A stretch of DNA of 12,849 bases from Bacteroidales bacterium UBA6397. Lineage in GTDB: Bacteria; Bacteroidota; Bacteroidia; Bacteroidales; UBA932. The DNA lies in NCBI GenBank assembly GCA_002439875.1, contig DJQB01000020.1, forward strand, positions 1 to 12,849. Direction: 5' to 3'. Position 1 is the first letter of the stretch. Each line of letters starts with the position of its first letter. The position numbers and the translations under genes are program-made. Positions 1 to 7,143 of this stretch are shown here, piece after piece. A model generated the notes under the pieces. That model saw only the letters and a program-made list of their open reading frames with translations, searched no databases and had not been told where the DNA came from.

Positions 1-69
1 AAATTTCATCGAACTCACGTTAACATTAAATATTTCTTCATCGCTAATGATTTTAGTTTCTCTTTTCAT
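1..69 (-). CDS. 5' end of an unidentified gene, cut by the window edge
   Basis: On the minus strand an ATG at 69-67 opens a frame that stays open to base 1 (23 codons, starting MKRETKIISDEEIF). The start lies inside the last codons of the 124-aa gene upstream, in another frame, so the two genes overlap by 17 bases. An AGG lies a few bases before the ATG and could act as a weak ribosome binding site. The overlap matches the one between the two genes upstream, which supports a real, translationally coupled third gene. The product cannot be recognised from 23 residues. Confidence 0.5.
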   Translation of the reverse strand, partial: MKRETKIISDEEIFNVNVSSMKF

Positions 70-427
70 ACCTGTCGGATTCTTCAACTCTCTTCTTCAA
101 ATCAGGCTTGATTCTTTCGTAATGCCTATCGAAGTCATCGAACTCACCTACAAGGCCATATTCATAAAGAATTGTAATAATAATTCTTGTGAACAGGTCA
201 AGATCATCTTCATTCGGATTACGATTATCAGGACCTAACCGTCCATTATCCACAGTATCATGATAATCAAAGATTATTACTGAAGCCCTATGTATTACCA
301 AGGATTCAGGAGGAAGCGATTCATTCGGCATTAAATTCTCCACGACTTTCTCTCTAACCTTATTCTTCCACCAACTCCAGATGCTATTATTCTCAATCTG
401 AAGCCTTACTTGCTCAACTTTACTCAT
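53..427 (-). CDS. hypothetical protein, 124 aa, second gene of a small-gene cluster
   Basis: I do not recognise this protein. It is 124 residues long and highly charged, with no signal peptide, membrane segment or cysteine motif. The N-terminal part (about 1-35) looks helical (MSKVEQVRLQIENN, then a Trp-rich SIWSWWK). The middle contains FDYHDTVDNGRLGPDNRNP, and the end is a lysine/glutamate-rich helix. I chose the ATG at 427 over a TTG at 445. The ATG overlaps the stop of the DUF2158 gene by 8 bases, a typical coupled arrangement, and has a purine-rich AAGAAAGAA stretch upstream. Its own 3' end overlaps the next gene by 17 bases. The surrounding DNA is AT-rich compared with the core genes to the right, which fits accessory DNA. 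Confidence 0.7.
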   Translation of the reverse strand: MSKVEQVRLQIENNSIWSWWKNKVREKVVENLMPNESLPPESLVIHRASVIIFDYHDTVDNGRLGPDNRNPNEDDLDLFTRIIITILYEYGLVGEFDDFDRHYERIKPDLKKRVEESDRYEKRN

Positions 428-596
428 CGTATTCTTTCTTATCAACCTTCAACAGGATTTCAGGAATAAACGAGTCCGTCCTAAACGTTCCCTCATAGAA
501 CCAAACACATTCTACGTTCTTGTCAGACAAAGAACAAACCGTCATGTTCGGCCCAAGCGATTTGAGCCTCACGACATCACCAACTTTAAGATCCAT
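420..596 (-). CDS. small YodC-like / DUF2158 family protein, 58 aa
   Basis: The minus strand encodes a 58-residue protein from ATG 596 to TAA 420. It begins MDLKVGDVVRLKSLGPNM and continues with TVCSLSDKNVECVWFYEG and then FIPEILLKV. This matches the layout I know for YodC-like DUF2158 proteins: a KxGDVVxLKSGGPxM opening, a VxCxWF centre, and a phenylalanine and leucine near the end. The usual GGP is LGP here. The fold is a small beta barrel-like domain of unknown function, probably cytoplasmic. An AAAAGG stretch about 7 bases before the ATG could be a ribosome binding site. The stop overlaps the start of the 124-aa gene by 8 bases, so this is probably the first confident gene of a leftward operon. 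The family call rests on motif recognition only. Confidence 0.7.
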   Translation of the reverse strand: MDLKVGDVVRLKSLGPNMTVCSLSDKNVECVWFYEGTFRTDSFIPEILLKVDKKEYDE

Positions 597-1146
597 AATA
601 AACCTTTTCTCGGCACGACCCCCGATGCTGATTAAGTTTTATAAACAAAGAAAGTGTGGAGCCGATTCGTTTATCTTAACAGAGGCTCTGACAAAGCCCG
701 AAAGTAAATAAACAGAAGCAATCCCCACACCTGTATCGTTGAGTGTAGGGTACACGCAAGCGAATACAGATGAAATGGTGTTGTCGTTTATCCTTACTTT
801 CATGGAAACTGTCAGATTTCTGTTAAAGGACAGTGCGAAAACACTTTCACCTAATATGTACGTTTCTGGTCATTCGACCTAAAACGATGCTAATATAGCA
901 ATATTTTCGCAGATGACAACACCTGTGAGGACGGCTCCGGAGCAAAGATAATAGGACTGTGTGTCGAGAAAGATAGTGATATTCAATGCATTAAATGAAT
1001 GCCTTTAGGTTAACTCGACTAAAGACATGATGGCTTTATGCTGATGTTCAAGGAATTAAGCGCCACTCATTGAGACTGAAGGTGTGGCAAATAAATGGCT
1101 GGTAATCAATGATAAGATCAATTGTTCTCAGTAAGGAAAAAATTTT
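597..1146. other. 550-bp stretch without a convincing gene
   Basis: No long or recognisable coding frame appears on either strand. The best candidate is a 54-codon minus-strand frame (803 to 639, starting MKVRINDNTISS). It has no clear ribosome binding site and no recognised family, so I do not call it. A leftward promoter-like element lies at 943-950. Small inverted repeats are present, among them GTGTA/TACAC near 740, TGCTA-ATA-TAGCA at 888-900, the 10-bp palindrome GCTCCGGAGC near 934-943, and CTTTAG/CTAAAG near 1002-1025. None is followed by a T-tract, so none is called a terminator. An unrecognised structured RNA or a long 5' leader for the small-gene cluster remains possible. Confidence 0.6.
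943..950 (-). promoter_or_regulatory. candidate -7 element, leftward, for the small-gene cluster
   Basis: Read on the minus strand this is TATCTTTG, an exact match to the Bacteroidota -7 consensus TAnnTTTG. The -33 region is weak, with a CTTT about 18 bases upstream. Transcription would start near 937, giving a leader of about 340 bases before the DUF2158 start at 596, or about 134 if the weak 54-codon frame at 803 is translated. It is the only good match seen for the leftward cluster. Confidence 0.35.
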
Positions 1147-1174
1147 ATCATAAAATGATTATCATAAAATGATA
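1147..1174. repeat. two tandem palindromes, candidate operator
   Basis: The 13-mer ATCATAAAATGAT occurs at 1147-1159 and again, identically, at 1161-1173. Each copy is an inverted repeat (ATCAT and ATGAT around AAA). The second extends to TATCAT/ATGATA, and a further half-copy, ATGATAAAATG, runs on to 1179. The pair covers the region where the -33 contact of the ATPase promoter should lie, so a bound dimer would block RNA polymerase. The repeats are seen directly; the operator role is inference. Confidence 0.6.
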
Positions 1175-1180
1175 AAATGC

Positions 1181-1188
1181 TATATTTG
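1181..1188 (+). promoter_or_regulatory. -7 promoter element of the ATPase gene
   Basis: TATATTTG matches TAnnTTTG exactly and lies 20 bases before the ATG at 1209. No TTTG is present at the expected -33 position, which falls inside the tandem palindromes. Transcription should start near 1193-1196, leaving a leader of roughly 8-16 bases with no Shine-Dalgarno sequence. Confidence 0.6.
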
Positions 1189-1208
1189 CAGTATAAGTTA
1201 TTGTGAAT

Positions 1209-2336
1209 ATGATAAATCCATTCATCACGACCGGCTATGCCGGAGCCAAATATTTTTGTGACAGGGTCAAAGAAACAAGGGATGTTGTGGAACTGTTGAC
1301 CAACGGCAACAACATCGCTCTGATCTCCCCGAGACGTTATGGGAAAACAGACCTTATCCGACACTGCTTCGCACAAAAGGAAGTAAGGGATAACAATCTC
1401 ACTTTCATTATAGATGTGTATTCAACAAGATCGTTGGCTGAAATGGCTGACAAGATGGGGAAGACTATTCTTGAACAGTTAAAGCCGAGAGGAGAGAAAG
1501 CATGGGGAAAGTTTATCGGTGCCCTGACTTCACTCAAGGCGGGGATATCCTATGATGCTGCTGGTGTTCCGTCATGGACTGTCGAGATTGGTGACATCAA
1601 GCATCCAGCGGTCACTCTAGATGAAATATTCAAGTACATTCAGGATTCAGGCAAGCCCTGCCTTGTTGCTATTGATGAGTTCCAGCAGATTCTGAAATAT
1701 GACGATAAGAATGTTGAAGCCACCATAAGGACATACGTCCAGTACTGCACCAACGCCAATTTCATTTTTTCCGGCTCGCAGAGAGAGATGATGGGAGCTC
1801 TGTTCACATCGTCCGCAAGACCATTCTATCAAAGTGCCACAATCCTCAACCTTCCACGAATCGAGATGTCGGAATATTCAAAATTCTGTGACAAACTGTT
1901 TGAAGAATATGGTAAGCATCTAGATGTTGATGTTGTCCCAGCCTTGTACAACGAGTTTGACGGCACAACCTTCTATCTTCAGAAGATCATGAATACTCTC
2001 TTTATGAGAACCAAAGAAGGAGAAAAATGTCACATGAGCAGTCTTGCTGAGGCAATTAACTACATTATTGACTTTAGTTCAGAAACTTACGAAGATTTAA
2101 TCTACCAGTTACCGGAAAAGCAGAAGCAGGTCTTGCTCGCCATTTCAAGAGAGCGCAAGGTACAGAACATCACCTCAGCATCTTTTGTCCGGAAATATTC
2201 ACTCACATCGGCCAGTTCAGTCAATTCCGCTGTCAAAGGGCTGCTTGACAAGGGGCTGCTCACCCACAACCGTGGTGTCTATCAAGTCTATGACCTCTTT
2301 CTGGATGTCTGGATCCGCGAGCGATATCTGAAATAA
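1209..2336 (+). CDS. Arch_ATPase-like P-loop ATPase with C-terminal winged helix
   Basis: A 375-aa cytoplasmic protein of the AAA/STAND-like 'archaeal ATPase' type (ATPase_2 family), common in Bacteroidales and of mostly unknown role. From the ATG at 1209: an N-terminal NPFITTGYAG lead-in; a Walker A motif SPRRYGKTD at about 40-48 (Lys46, Thr47); a Walker B motif CLVAIDEFQQI at about 151-161 (Asp156, Glu157); and a sensor-1-like FIFSGSQREMM at about 185-195. The last ~75 residues (from about 301) resemble a winged helix, with a helix-turn-helix around TSASFVRKYSLTSASSVNSAVKGLL and the wing near GVYQVYD. A DUF234-type nuclease tail is absent, and the length looks complete. A GTG at 1203 is an alternative start; the ATG has the GAATATG context shared with other starts here. 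The tandem palindromes in its promoter suggest self-regulation. It converges on uvrC with 77 bp between, where I see no clear terminator. Confidence 0.85.
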   Translation: MINPFITTGYAGAKYFCDRVKETRDVVELLTNGNNIALISPRRYGKTDLIRHCFAQKEVRDNNLTFIIDVYSTRSLAEMADKMGKTILEQLKPRGEKAWGKFIGALTSLKAGISYDAAGVPSWTVEIGDIKHPAVTLDEIFKYIQDSGKPCLVAIDEFQQILKYDDKNVEATIRTYVQYCTNANFIFSGSQREMMGALFTSSARPFYQSATILNLPRIEMSEYSKFCDKLFEEYGKHLDVDVVPALYNEFDGTTFYLQKIMNTLFMRTKEGEKCHMSSLAEAINYIIDFSSETYEDLIYQLPEKQKQVLLAISRERKVQNITSASFVRKYSLTSASSVNSAVKGLLDKGLLTHNRGVYQVYDLFLDVWIRERYLK

Positions 2337-2413
2337 GGAGCGAGCGGAAACTTGGAAGCTGTTCGCAGAGGATGTCTTCGGAGAAAGGGTCTCAAAACTT
2401 CTTGAATATGTCA

Positions 2414-4222
2414 TCAGTTGTCATTCAGAGACTTGAGGATCTCAGCAGCGAGGGTCGGGGAGACAAGTTTGGAGAGGTCTTCCAAGGGGGCAGCAGCGAT
2501 GCGGGCAACGGAGCCGTAATGCATGAGGAGGCGTTTCTCGGTTTGCTCTCCAACGCCCTTAATCTCACGCAAAGCGCTTTGGATCTGGGCCTTGCTCCTG
2601 AGGCTGCGATGGAAGGTGATTCCGAAGCGATGCGCCTCGTCGCGGATGTGCATCAGGACTTTAAGGGCCTGAGAGTTACGGTCAAGGAACAGCGGATAAG
2701 GGTCGTTCACCCTAATCACTAGCTCCATGCGTTTTGCAAGGCCGATGACCATTAGTTTATCCATCAGGCCCAACTCAGCGAGAGCCTGACGGGCGAACTC
2801 TAGCTGACCTTCTCCTCCATCAATCACAACCAGTTGCGGAAGATCGTCCGGAGCCTCCTCCAGCATCCTGGAGTAGCGACGGTTGACGACCTCCTTCATC
2901 GAGGCAAAGTCGTTGGCACCGATGACCGTCTTGATCTTGAACTTGCGGTAATCCTTCTTGGACGGGACTCCGTCACGGAAAACGACACAGGAAGCCACAG
3001 GGTTGGTCCCTTGGATGTTGGAGTTGTCGAAACACTCGATGTGGGTTGGTAGTTCCTTCATCCCCAAGGCCTTGCGCAAGTCTTCAAGAACCATGCGGCG
3101 ATATTCGTCAGGATCGGTGTGCTCCCTCTGTTTGATGGAGTTGAAAAGATATTCCTTGGCATTCTTGACGCTCAGTTCGAGCAGGGAAAGTTTGTCGCCT
3201 CGCGCGGGGATGCGGAACTCGATGCCGGCAATCTCAACATCCGGCTTGAACGGCACGATGACCTCTTTCGCCAAAGCTCCGAACTTTGACTCAATTTCAG
3301 CAATGAACGTGCTGAGAACCGACGCCTGTTCCTCCTCGATGTTCATCTTGAAGCCCAGATTCAGGGACTGAATGACAGAACCGCCACGCACCCGGAGGAA
3401 GTTCCCGAACGCCTCCTGGCCGTCGAACACCAACGAAAACACATCGCAGGAGGTGTCTGCGGCAGAGGAGATTATCGAATGAGAATAGTGCTTCTTCAGC
3501 GACTCGATCCGGTTCTTGCAGACCTGCGCCTCCTCGAAACGAAGCTCTGAGGCCGCACGCTTCATCTCGGCCTCATATTCACGGATTATCTCGTTCACGC
3601 CGCCTTTCAGCAGACGGGTGATCTCCGTTATGTAGGAGGAATATTCCTCCTTGCTGACCGCGCCGACGCAGCAGCCCTTGCAGCGGCCGATATGGAAGTC
3701 CAGACACGGGCGGAATTTGCCGCGAAGGATCGCCTCTCCAGTGATTTTCAGGTTGCAGGAACGCAGAGGGTAGTTCTTCCGAAAAAACTCCAGCAGATAA
3801 TTGGCGTGTGAGACGGAGCTGTACGGCCCGAAATAGGTGCCGTTCTTCCTGTCCACGCGACGGGTAAGATAGACCTTCGGGAACTCATCGTTGGTGACAA
3901 CGATCCACGGATAGGTCTTGGAATCCTTCAGCAGGATGTTGTAGTGAGGCTTGTACTGCTTGATGAGGTTGTTCTCCAAAAGCAGGGCGTCGGCCTCGGA
4001 GTCCACCACGGAAAACTGCGCGTCGGCGATCTTCGAAACCAGAATCCTTGTCTTCACGTTCAGCCTCTCCGGCGGCACGAAGTACTGTGCCACCCTCTTG
4101 TGCAGATCCTTGGCCTTACCCACATAAATCACCTTCCCCGAGGCATCGTAGTAACGATAGACCCCCGGGGAATGTGGAAACAGGGCAATTTTCTCCCTGA
4201 CAGAAAGGTTCTTTTCGCTCAA
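2414..4222 (-). CDS. uvrC: UvrABC system protein C (excision endonuclease subunit)
   Basis: UvrC makes the 3' and 5' incisions around a DNA lesion marked by UvrA and UvrB in nucleotide excision repair. The 602-aa length is typical. In order: a GIY-YIG nuclease domain (GVY at 20-22, YVG at 33-35, Arg43, and Glu83 in LLLENNLIK); a cysteine group Cys156, 173, 181 and 185, resembling the set reported to hold an iron-sulfur cluster in UvrC; a UVR motif (about 211-246) that contacts UvrB; the RNase H-like 5' nuclease domain with FDNSNIQG, VVIDGGEGQ and RDEAHRFGITFHR supplying the Asp-Asp-His triad; and a C-terminal helix-hairpin-helix region (REIKGVGEQTEKRLL). The start is TTG at 4222. No in-frame ATG lies nearby upstream, and the N-terminus then fits the family. 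The gene follows the TlpA-like gene by 51 bases with no promoter seen between, so it probably depends on read-through. Confidence 0.96.
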   Translation of the reverse strand: MSEKNLSVREKIALFPHSPGVYRYYDASGKVIYVGKAKDLHKRVAQYFVPPERLNVKTRILVSKIADAQFSVVDSEADALLLENNLIKQYKPHYNILLKDSKTYPWIVVTNDEFPKVYLTRRVDRKNGTYFGPYSSVSHANYLLEFFRKNYPLRSCNLKITGEAILRGKFRPCLDFHIGRCKGCCVGAVSKEEYSSYITEITRLLKGGVNEIIREYEAEMKRAASELRFEEAQVCKNRIESLKKHYSHSIISSAADTSCDVFSLVFDGQEAFGNFLRVRGGSVIQSLNLGFKMNIEEEQASVLSTFIAEIESKFGALAKEVIVPFKPDVEIAGIEFRIPARGDKLSLLELSVKNAKEYLFNSIKQREHTDPDEYRRMVLEDLRKALGMKELPTHIECFDNSNIQGTNPVASCVVFRDGVPSKKDYRKFKIKTVIGANDFASMKEVVNRRYSRMLEEAPDDLPQLVVIDGGEGQLEFARQALAELGLMDKLMVIGLAKRMELVIRVNDPYPLFLDRNSQALKVLMHIRDEAHRFGITFHRSLRSKAQIQSALREIKGVGEQTEKRLLMHYGSVARIAAAPLEDLSKLVSPTLAAEILKSLNDN

Positions 4223-4273
4223 AGCACTGAATATAAGAGATTAAGAGACCATCGAACGTTCCGAAGCGCCATA

Positions 4274-5341
4274 TTACTTCTTCGCAGCCACGTACTTGGC
4301 GACCTCCTTCTCGATGTCATCACCACGAAGATCCCTCTTGAGGATGGTTCCGTCCGGACCGAAGAGAATGATGTGAGGAATGCCTTGAATGCCGTAAAGT
4401 CCGGTAGGGACAGTCTGGGCGTTGATGATCTCGTTCCAGTTCACGCCGTAAGCCTTGGCTGTGTCAACGGAAGCCTGAGGCTGATCCCAGACGGCCACGC
4501 TGAGTACATCAAAATCATCGCCGACATACTTGTCGTAGACCTTCTTGATGTTGGGAATCTCCCTCTTGCATGGACCACACCAAGACGCCCAGAAGTCAAC
4601 GAGGACGTATTTTCCCTTACCGACATAGTCGGAAAGCTTCACACCGTCAACGTCGAAATCGGTGAACATCTTGCCTTCAGCGGTGTTCTTCTTGGCATCA
4701 ATGGCCTTTCTCATCTTTGAGACAATCTGTGTCTCCTCAAGGGCAGGATCGAGCTGGTTCAGCATAGAATCCACCTGAGCCGGCTCAAGGTCATGCTGCA
4801 ATGAGCTCAGCACAGCGGCACCGATTATGTTGTCCTTGTTCTCATCGAAAGCCTTCTTGTTATACTCAGCCACGGAAGACTCATAAGCATCGTAAACCTC
4901 AGCCTTCGCGGAATCATCCGCTTCGTCCCCAAGCTCTTCAAGTTTGGCCCTGGCGTCTTTCTCAAACTGAGCCATGGCGTCAGCGTAAGCCTTGTATTTT
5001 TCCTGGACGGAAACAGCAGGGATCTTGGAAGCGATCTCAACAGATCCGTCTTCTTTAACGACAACCGTCAACGGAGTTCCATCAGAAATGAATCTGGCTC
5101 TGACACCATCACCGCTCAATGTAGCCAGAGCGGTCTTGGATGCAGGAAGTTCCACAGCGAACTTGCCGTCTGTCACAGTGATCGTGGTGTCAATTCCCAG
5201 ATCCTGAATCTTGATGCTTACCTCTTCAGGGGCGTTTGCCTCGAAAGAGCCTTCGATTGTGGTCTTGTCCGAAACCTTAGGGCCGCACGCGACAGCGGCA
5301 ACAGCAGCCACGGCCGCCAGAATGAATGAATTACGTTTCAT
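4274..5341 (-). CDS. TlpA-like thiol-disulfide oxidoreductase lipoprotein (DUF4369 type)
   Basis: A 355-aa membrane-anchored thioredoxin-fold protein acting outside the cytoplasm. The start MKRNSFILAAVAAVAAVAC is a lipoprotein signal peptide with a lipobox ending at Cys19. Residues about 25-110 look like the beta-rich DUF4369 domain common in Bacteroidota TlpA proteins. A charged, helical stretch follows (about 110-220), then the TlpA/AhpC-TSA domain with FWASWCGPCK (active Cys255 and Cys258) and the cis-proline loop GIPHIILFGPDG. Family members reduce or isomerise disulfides in periplasmic proteins or help cytochrome c maturation; the substrate here is unknown. I prefer the ATG at 5341, which gives a standard signal peptide and the GAATATG context; ATG 5347 would add two residues. 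It is divergent from menA and is followed by uvrC. Confidence 0.9.
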   Translation of the reverse strand: MKRNSFILAAVAAVAAVACGPKVSDKTTIEGSFEANAPEEVSIKIQDLGIDTTITVTDGKFAVELPASKTALATLSGDGVRARFISDGTPLTVVVKEDGSVEIASKIPAVSVQEKYKAYADAMAQFEKDARAKLEELGDEADDSAKAEVYDAYESSVAEYNKKAFDENKDNIIGAAVLSSLQHDLEPAQVDSMLNQLDPALEETQIVSKMRKAIDAKKNTAEGKMFTDFDVDGVKLSDYVGKGKYVLVDFWASWCGPCKREIPNIKKVYDKYVGDDFDVLSVAVWDQPQASVDTAKAYGVNWNEIINAQTVPTGLYGIQGIPHIILFGPDGTILKRDLRGDDIEKEVAKYVAAKK

Positions 5342-5418
5342 ATTCATAAATATTAATGTTCAACCTTTCCAGTCTCGGCGCGGCACCGGTGAAAACAGGT
5401 CTGCTCCGACACGGAATG

Positions 5419-5426
5419 TAAAGTTA
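5419..5426 (-). promoter_or_regulatory. weak candidate -7 element for the TlpA-like gene
   Basis: On the minus strand this reads TAACTTTA, seven of eight positions of TAnnTTTG. It would start transcription near 5413, about 70 bases before the ATG at 5341. No -33 element is clear. It lies within the shared 142-bp divergent region and overlaps the upstream part of the menA promoter, so the two directions could compete. Confidence 0.25.
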
Positions 5427-5448
5427 TGAATATTTTCGAGATTATGAG

Positions 5449-5456
5449 TATCTTTG
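5449..5456 (+). promoter_or_regulatory. -7 promoter element of the menA operon
   Basis: TATCTTTG is an exact TAnnTTTG match. A TATG at 5425-5428 is a possible -33 element (three of four positions of TTTG) with a 20-base spacer. Transcription should start near 5461-5464, giving a leader of about 20 bases to the menA ATG at 5484. No other good promoter appears before ubiE or the phosphoesterase gene. Confidence 0.6.
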
Positions 5457-5483
5457 TTATACAGAATCGAATAATTATCAGAA

Positions 5484-6383
5484 ATGAGCTTTAAGGCCTG
5501 CATAAAATCCATGCGGTTAAGGACATTGCCCCTGTCTTTGGCGGGCGTGATCCTCGGAGTGTGTCTTGCCTCCGGCAAAGACGATGTCAGTCCGTGGACA
5601 GCCACGCTGATCTTCCTGACAACGGTCTGCCTTCAGATTCTCTCCAACCTTTCCAACGAACTTGGCGACACCTTGAATGGGACTGACACCGGCGAACGTC
5701 AAGGCCCCCAGTACGCCCTGGGCAGCGGAGAGATGTCCGTGAATGACATAAAAAAACTCATCGGGATATTCATCGGACTTTGCATCGTCTCCGGCTTGGC
5801 GATGATTCAGATCTCCTTCGGAAGCATATTCAAAACCGAGTCGCTCTGCCTGGAAGCGCTTGGCGCGGCGGCGATCCTCGGGGCGATGAAGTACACTTTG
5901 GGGAAGAATCCTTATGGGTACAGAGGGCTTGGGGATGTGTCCGTGTTCATATTCTTCGGACTCGTGTCAGTGCTTGGAGGGTACTATGTCGCGGATCGGG
6001 AGCTGCCGCCACTGATCATGCTGCTTCCTGCTTCAGCCATCGGCTGCTTCAGTGTCGGTGTGCTGAATGTCAATAATATAAGGGACATAAAGACCGATGC
6101 GGCGAATCGTGTGACCGTGGCCATCAAACTCGGAATTAAAGGCGCGAGAATATACCAGACCATTCTGATCGCTTTGGGCTGGGCCCTGCTGCTCACTTTC
6201 TGCGCGGTCTATGACTTCGCGCCAGGACACTTCATAATCATCATCACATTGCCACTGTACATCAAGCATTTACAAGGAGTATGGACTCGAAGCGACCACA
6301 GTCTTGACCCAATGCTCCCGATGCTCGTGATCTCAACTTTCTTACTCTCCATCATCACTGGGGTGGGATTTCTTTTTTTCTAG
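5484..6383 (+). CDS. menA: 1,4-dihydroxy-2-naphthoate polyprenyltransferase
   Basis: MenA joins a polyprenyl chain to 1,4-dihydroxy-2-naphthoate to give demethylmenaquinone in the inner membrane. The 299-aa protein is strongly hydrophobic with about eight or nine membrane segments, as expected of the UbiA superfamily. The first prenyl-diphosphate/Mg2+ motif is in NLSNELGDTLNGTD (Asn58, Asp62), followed by ERQGPQYALGSG. The second is NVNNIRDIKTD (Asn197, Asp201, Asp205), and GYRGLGDVSVFIFFG between them is also typical of MenA. The length is normal. The stop is only four bases before the ubiE start, so the two are co-translated. It is the first gene of a probable operon menA-ubiE-phosphoesterase. 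Confidence 0.95.
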   Translation: MSFKACIKSMRLRTLPLSLAGVILGVCLASGKDDVSPWTATLIFLTTVCLQILSNLSNELGDTLNGTDTGERQGPQYALGSGEMSVNDIKKLIGIFIGLCIVSGLAMIQISFGSIFKTESLCLEALGAAAILGAMKYTLGKNPYGYRGLGDVSVFIFFGLVSVLGGYYVADRELPPLIMLLPASAIGCFSVGVLNVNNIRDIKTDAANRVTVAIKLGIKGARIYQTILIALGWALLLTFCAVYDFAPGHFIIIITLPLYIKHLQGVWTRSDHSLDPMLPMLVISTFLLSIITGVGFLFF

Positions 6384-6387
6384 GAAT

Positions 6388-7125
6388 ATGCCGACAAAAT
6401 CAAAAGTAAGGAATATGTTCGACAGCATCGCTGGCGACTATGACGCTCTGAATCATATACTTTCACTGGATGTTGACAAGATCTGGAGGAGGAGGGCCCT
6501 GAAGCAGATTGTGGACGCTCCGGCTCCGGCACAGGTTCTGGATCTGGCCTGCGGGACGGGAGATTTCTCTATCGCCATCGCCAAGACGTTGAAAAGATCG
6601 CACAAACCGGTAGCCGAGCCTAACGAAGCGACCGGCGGTCATGTCACCGGAGTGGATCTGTCGGAAGGCATGCTGGCCGTGATGCGCAAGAAAGTTGACA
6701 AGGCCGGACTGAACGAGATGATAAGCATTGAGGAAGGCGATGGAGAGAACCTCCGATTCCTCGACAACACCTTCGACAGAGTCACCATTGCATTCGGAAT
6801 CAGGAACTTCGAGGACAGACCAAAAGGCCTGAAGGAGATGCTCCGCGTCCTCAAACCCGGTGGCCGTCTCGTGATCCTTGAACTGTCCCGTCCAGAAAAC
6901 AAGTTCATCCGTTGGTTCTATGACCTTTATTTTCTCCACATTCTCCCGAAGATAGGAGGAAAAGTCTCCGGAGACAAGGCCGCCTACTCCTACCTCCCCA
7001 CCTCCGTTGCTGTCTTTCCCGGCAAGAAGGAATTTATGACTATGATGCGCGAAGCCGGCTTCCGTACCGTAACCCACAAAGCCTTCACCCTCGGCATCTG
7101 CCGTATGTACACGGGCGAGAAATAA
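6388..7125 (+). CDS. ubiE: demethylmenaquinone C-methyltransferase (UbiE/MenG)
   Basis: This SAM-dependent enzyme methylates demethylmenaquinone, the step directly after MenA, to finish menaquinone. The protein has 245 residues. The family opening is clear (VRNMFDSIAGDYDALNHILS, then DVDKIWRRRAL), followed by SAM motif I VLDLACGTGD (50-59), the acidic residue region GVDLSEGML (88-96), FGIRNFEDRP, RVLKPGGRLVILELSRP, and the characteristic end GICRMYTGEK. Between motif I and the second strand there is a longer loop than usual, around residues 68-85 (KRSHKPVAEPNEATGG). The start follows the menA stop by four bases and has the GAATATG context. In a Bacteroidota genome the menaquinone reaction is the expected one; a ubiquinone role is unlikely. 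Confidence 0.95.
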   Translation: MPTKSKVRNMFDSIAGDYDALNHILSLDVDKIWRRRALKQIVDAPAPAQVLDLACGTGDFSIAIAKTLKRSHKPVAEPNEATGGHVTGVDLSEGMLAVMRKKVDKAGLNEMISIEEGDGENLRFLDNTFDRVTIAFGIRNFEDRPKGLKEMLRVLKPGGRLVILELSRPENKFIRWFYDLYFLHILPKIGGKVSGDKAAYSYLPTSVAVFPGKKEFMTMMREAGFRTVTHKAFTLGICRMYTGEK

Positions 7126-7143
7126 ATTAAAACTACAAGAATT

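Noticed and set aside
47..238. 63-codon open frame on the + strand
   Set aside because: It is antisense to the 124-aa gene, which is coupled by overlaps at both ends.
520..711. 63-codon open frame on the + strand
   Set aside because: It overlaps the DUF2158 gene in antisense. The minus-strand reading has family motifs and this one has none.
1110..1120. TGAT-AAG-ATCA as a third operator upstream of the ATPase
   Set aside because: The half-sites resemble the twin palindromes but the spacing differs (3 bases between them), and such short AT-rich repeats are expected by chance.
597..1146. tRNA, riboswitch or CRISPR repeat in the long gap
   Set aside because: No cloverleaf, no conserved riboswitch core and no regularly spaced repeat could be found by eye.
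2337..2413. Possible terminator between the ATPase and uvrC genes
   Set aside because: Only very short inverted repeats and no T-tract on either strand, so no terminator can be supported.
3944..4720. 258-codon open frame on the + strand
   Set aside because: It runs opposite the start of uvrC and the end of the TlpA-like gene, crossing their gap, and shows no recognisable motif.
6463..7077. 204-codon open frame on the - strand
   Set aside because: It is a shadow of ubiE, whose family motifs are read clearly on the + strand.
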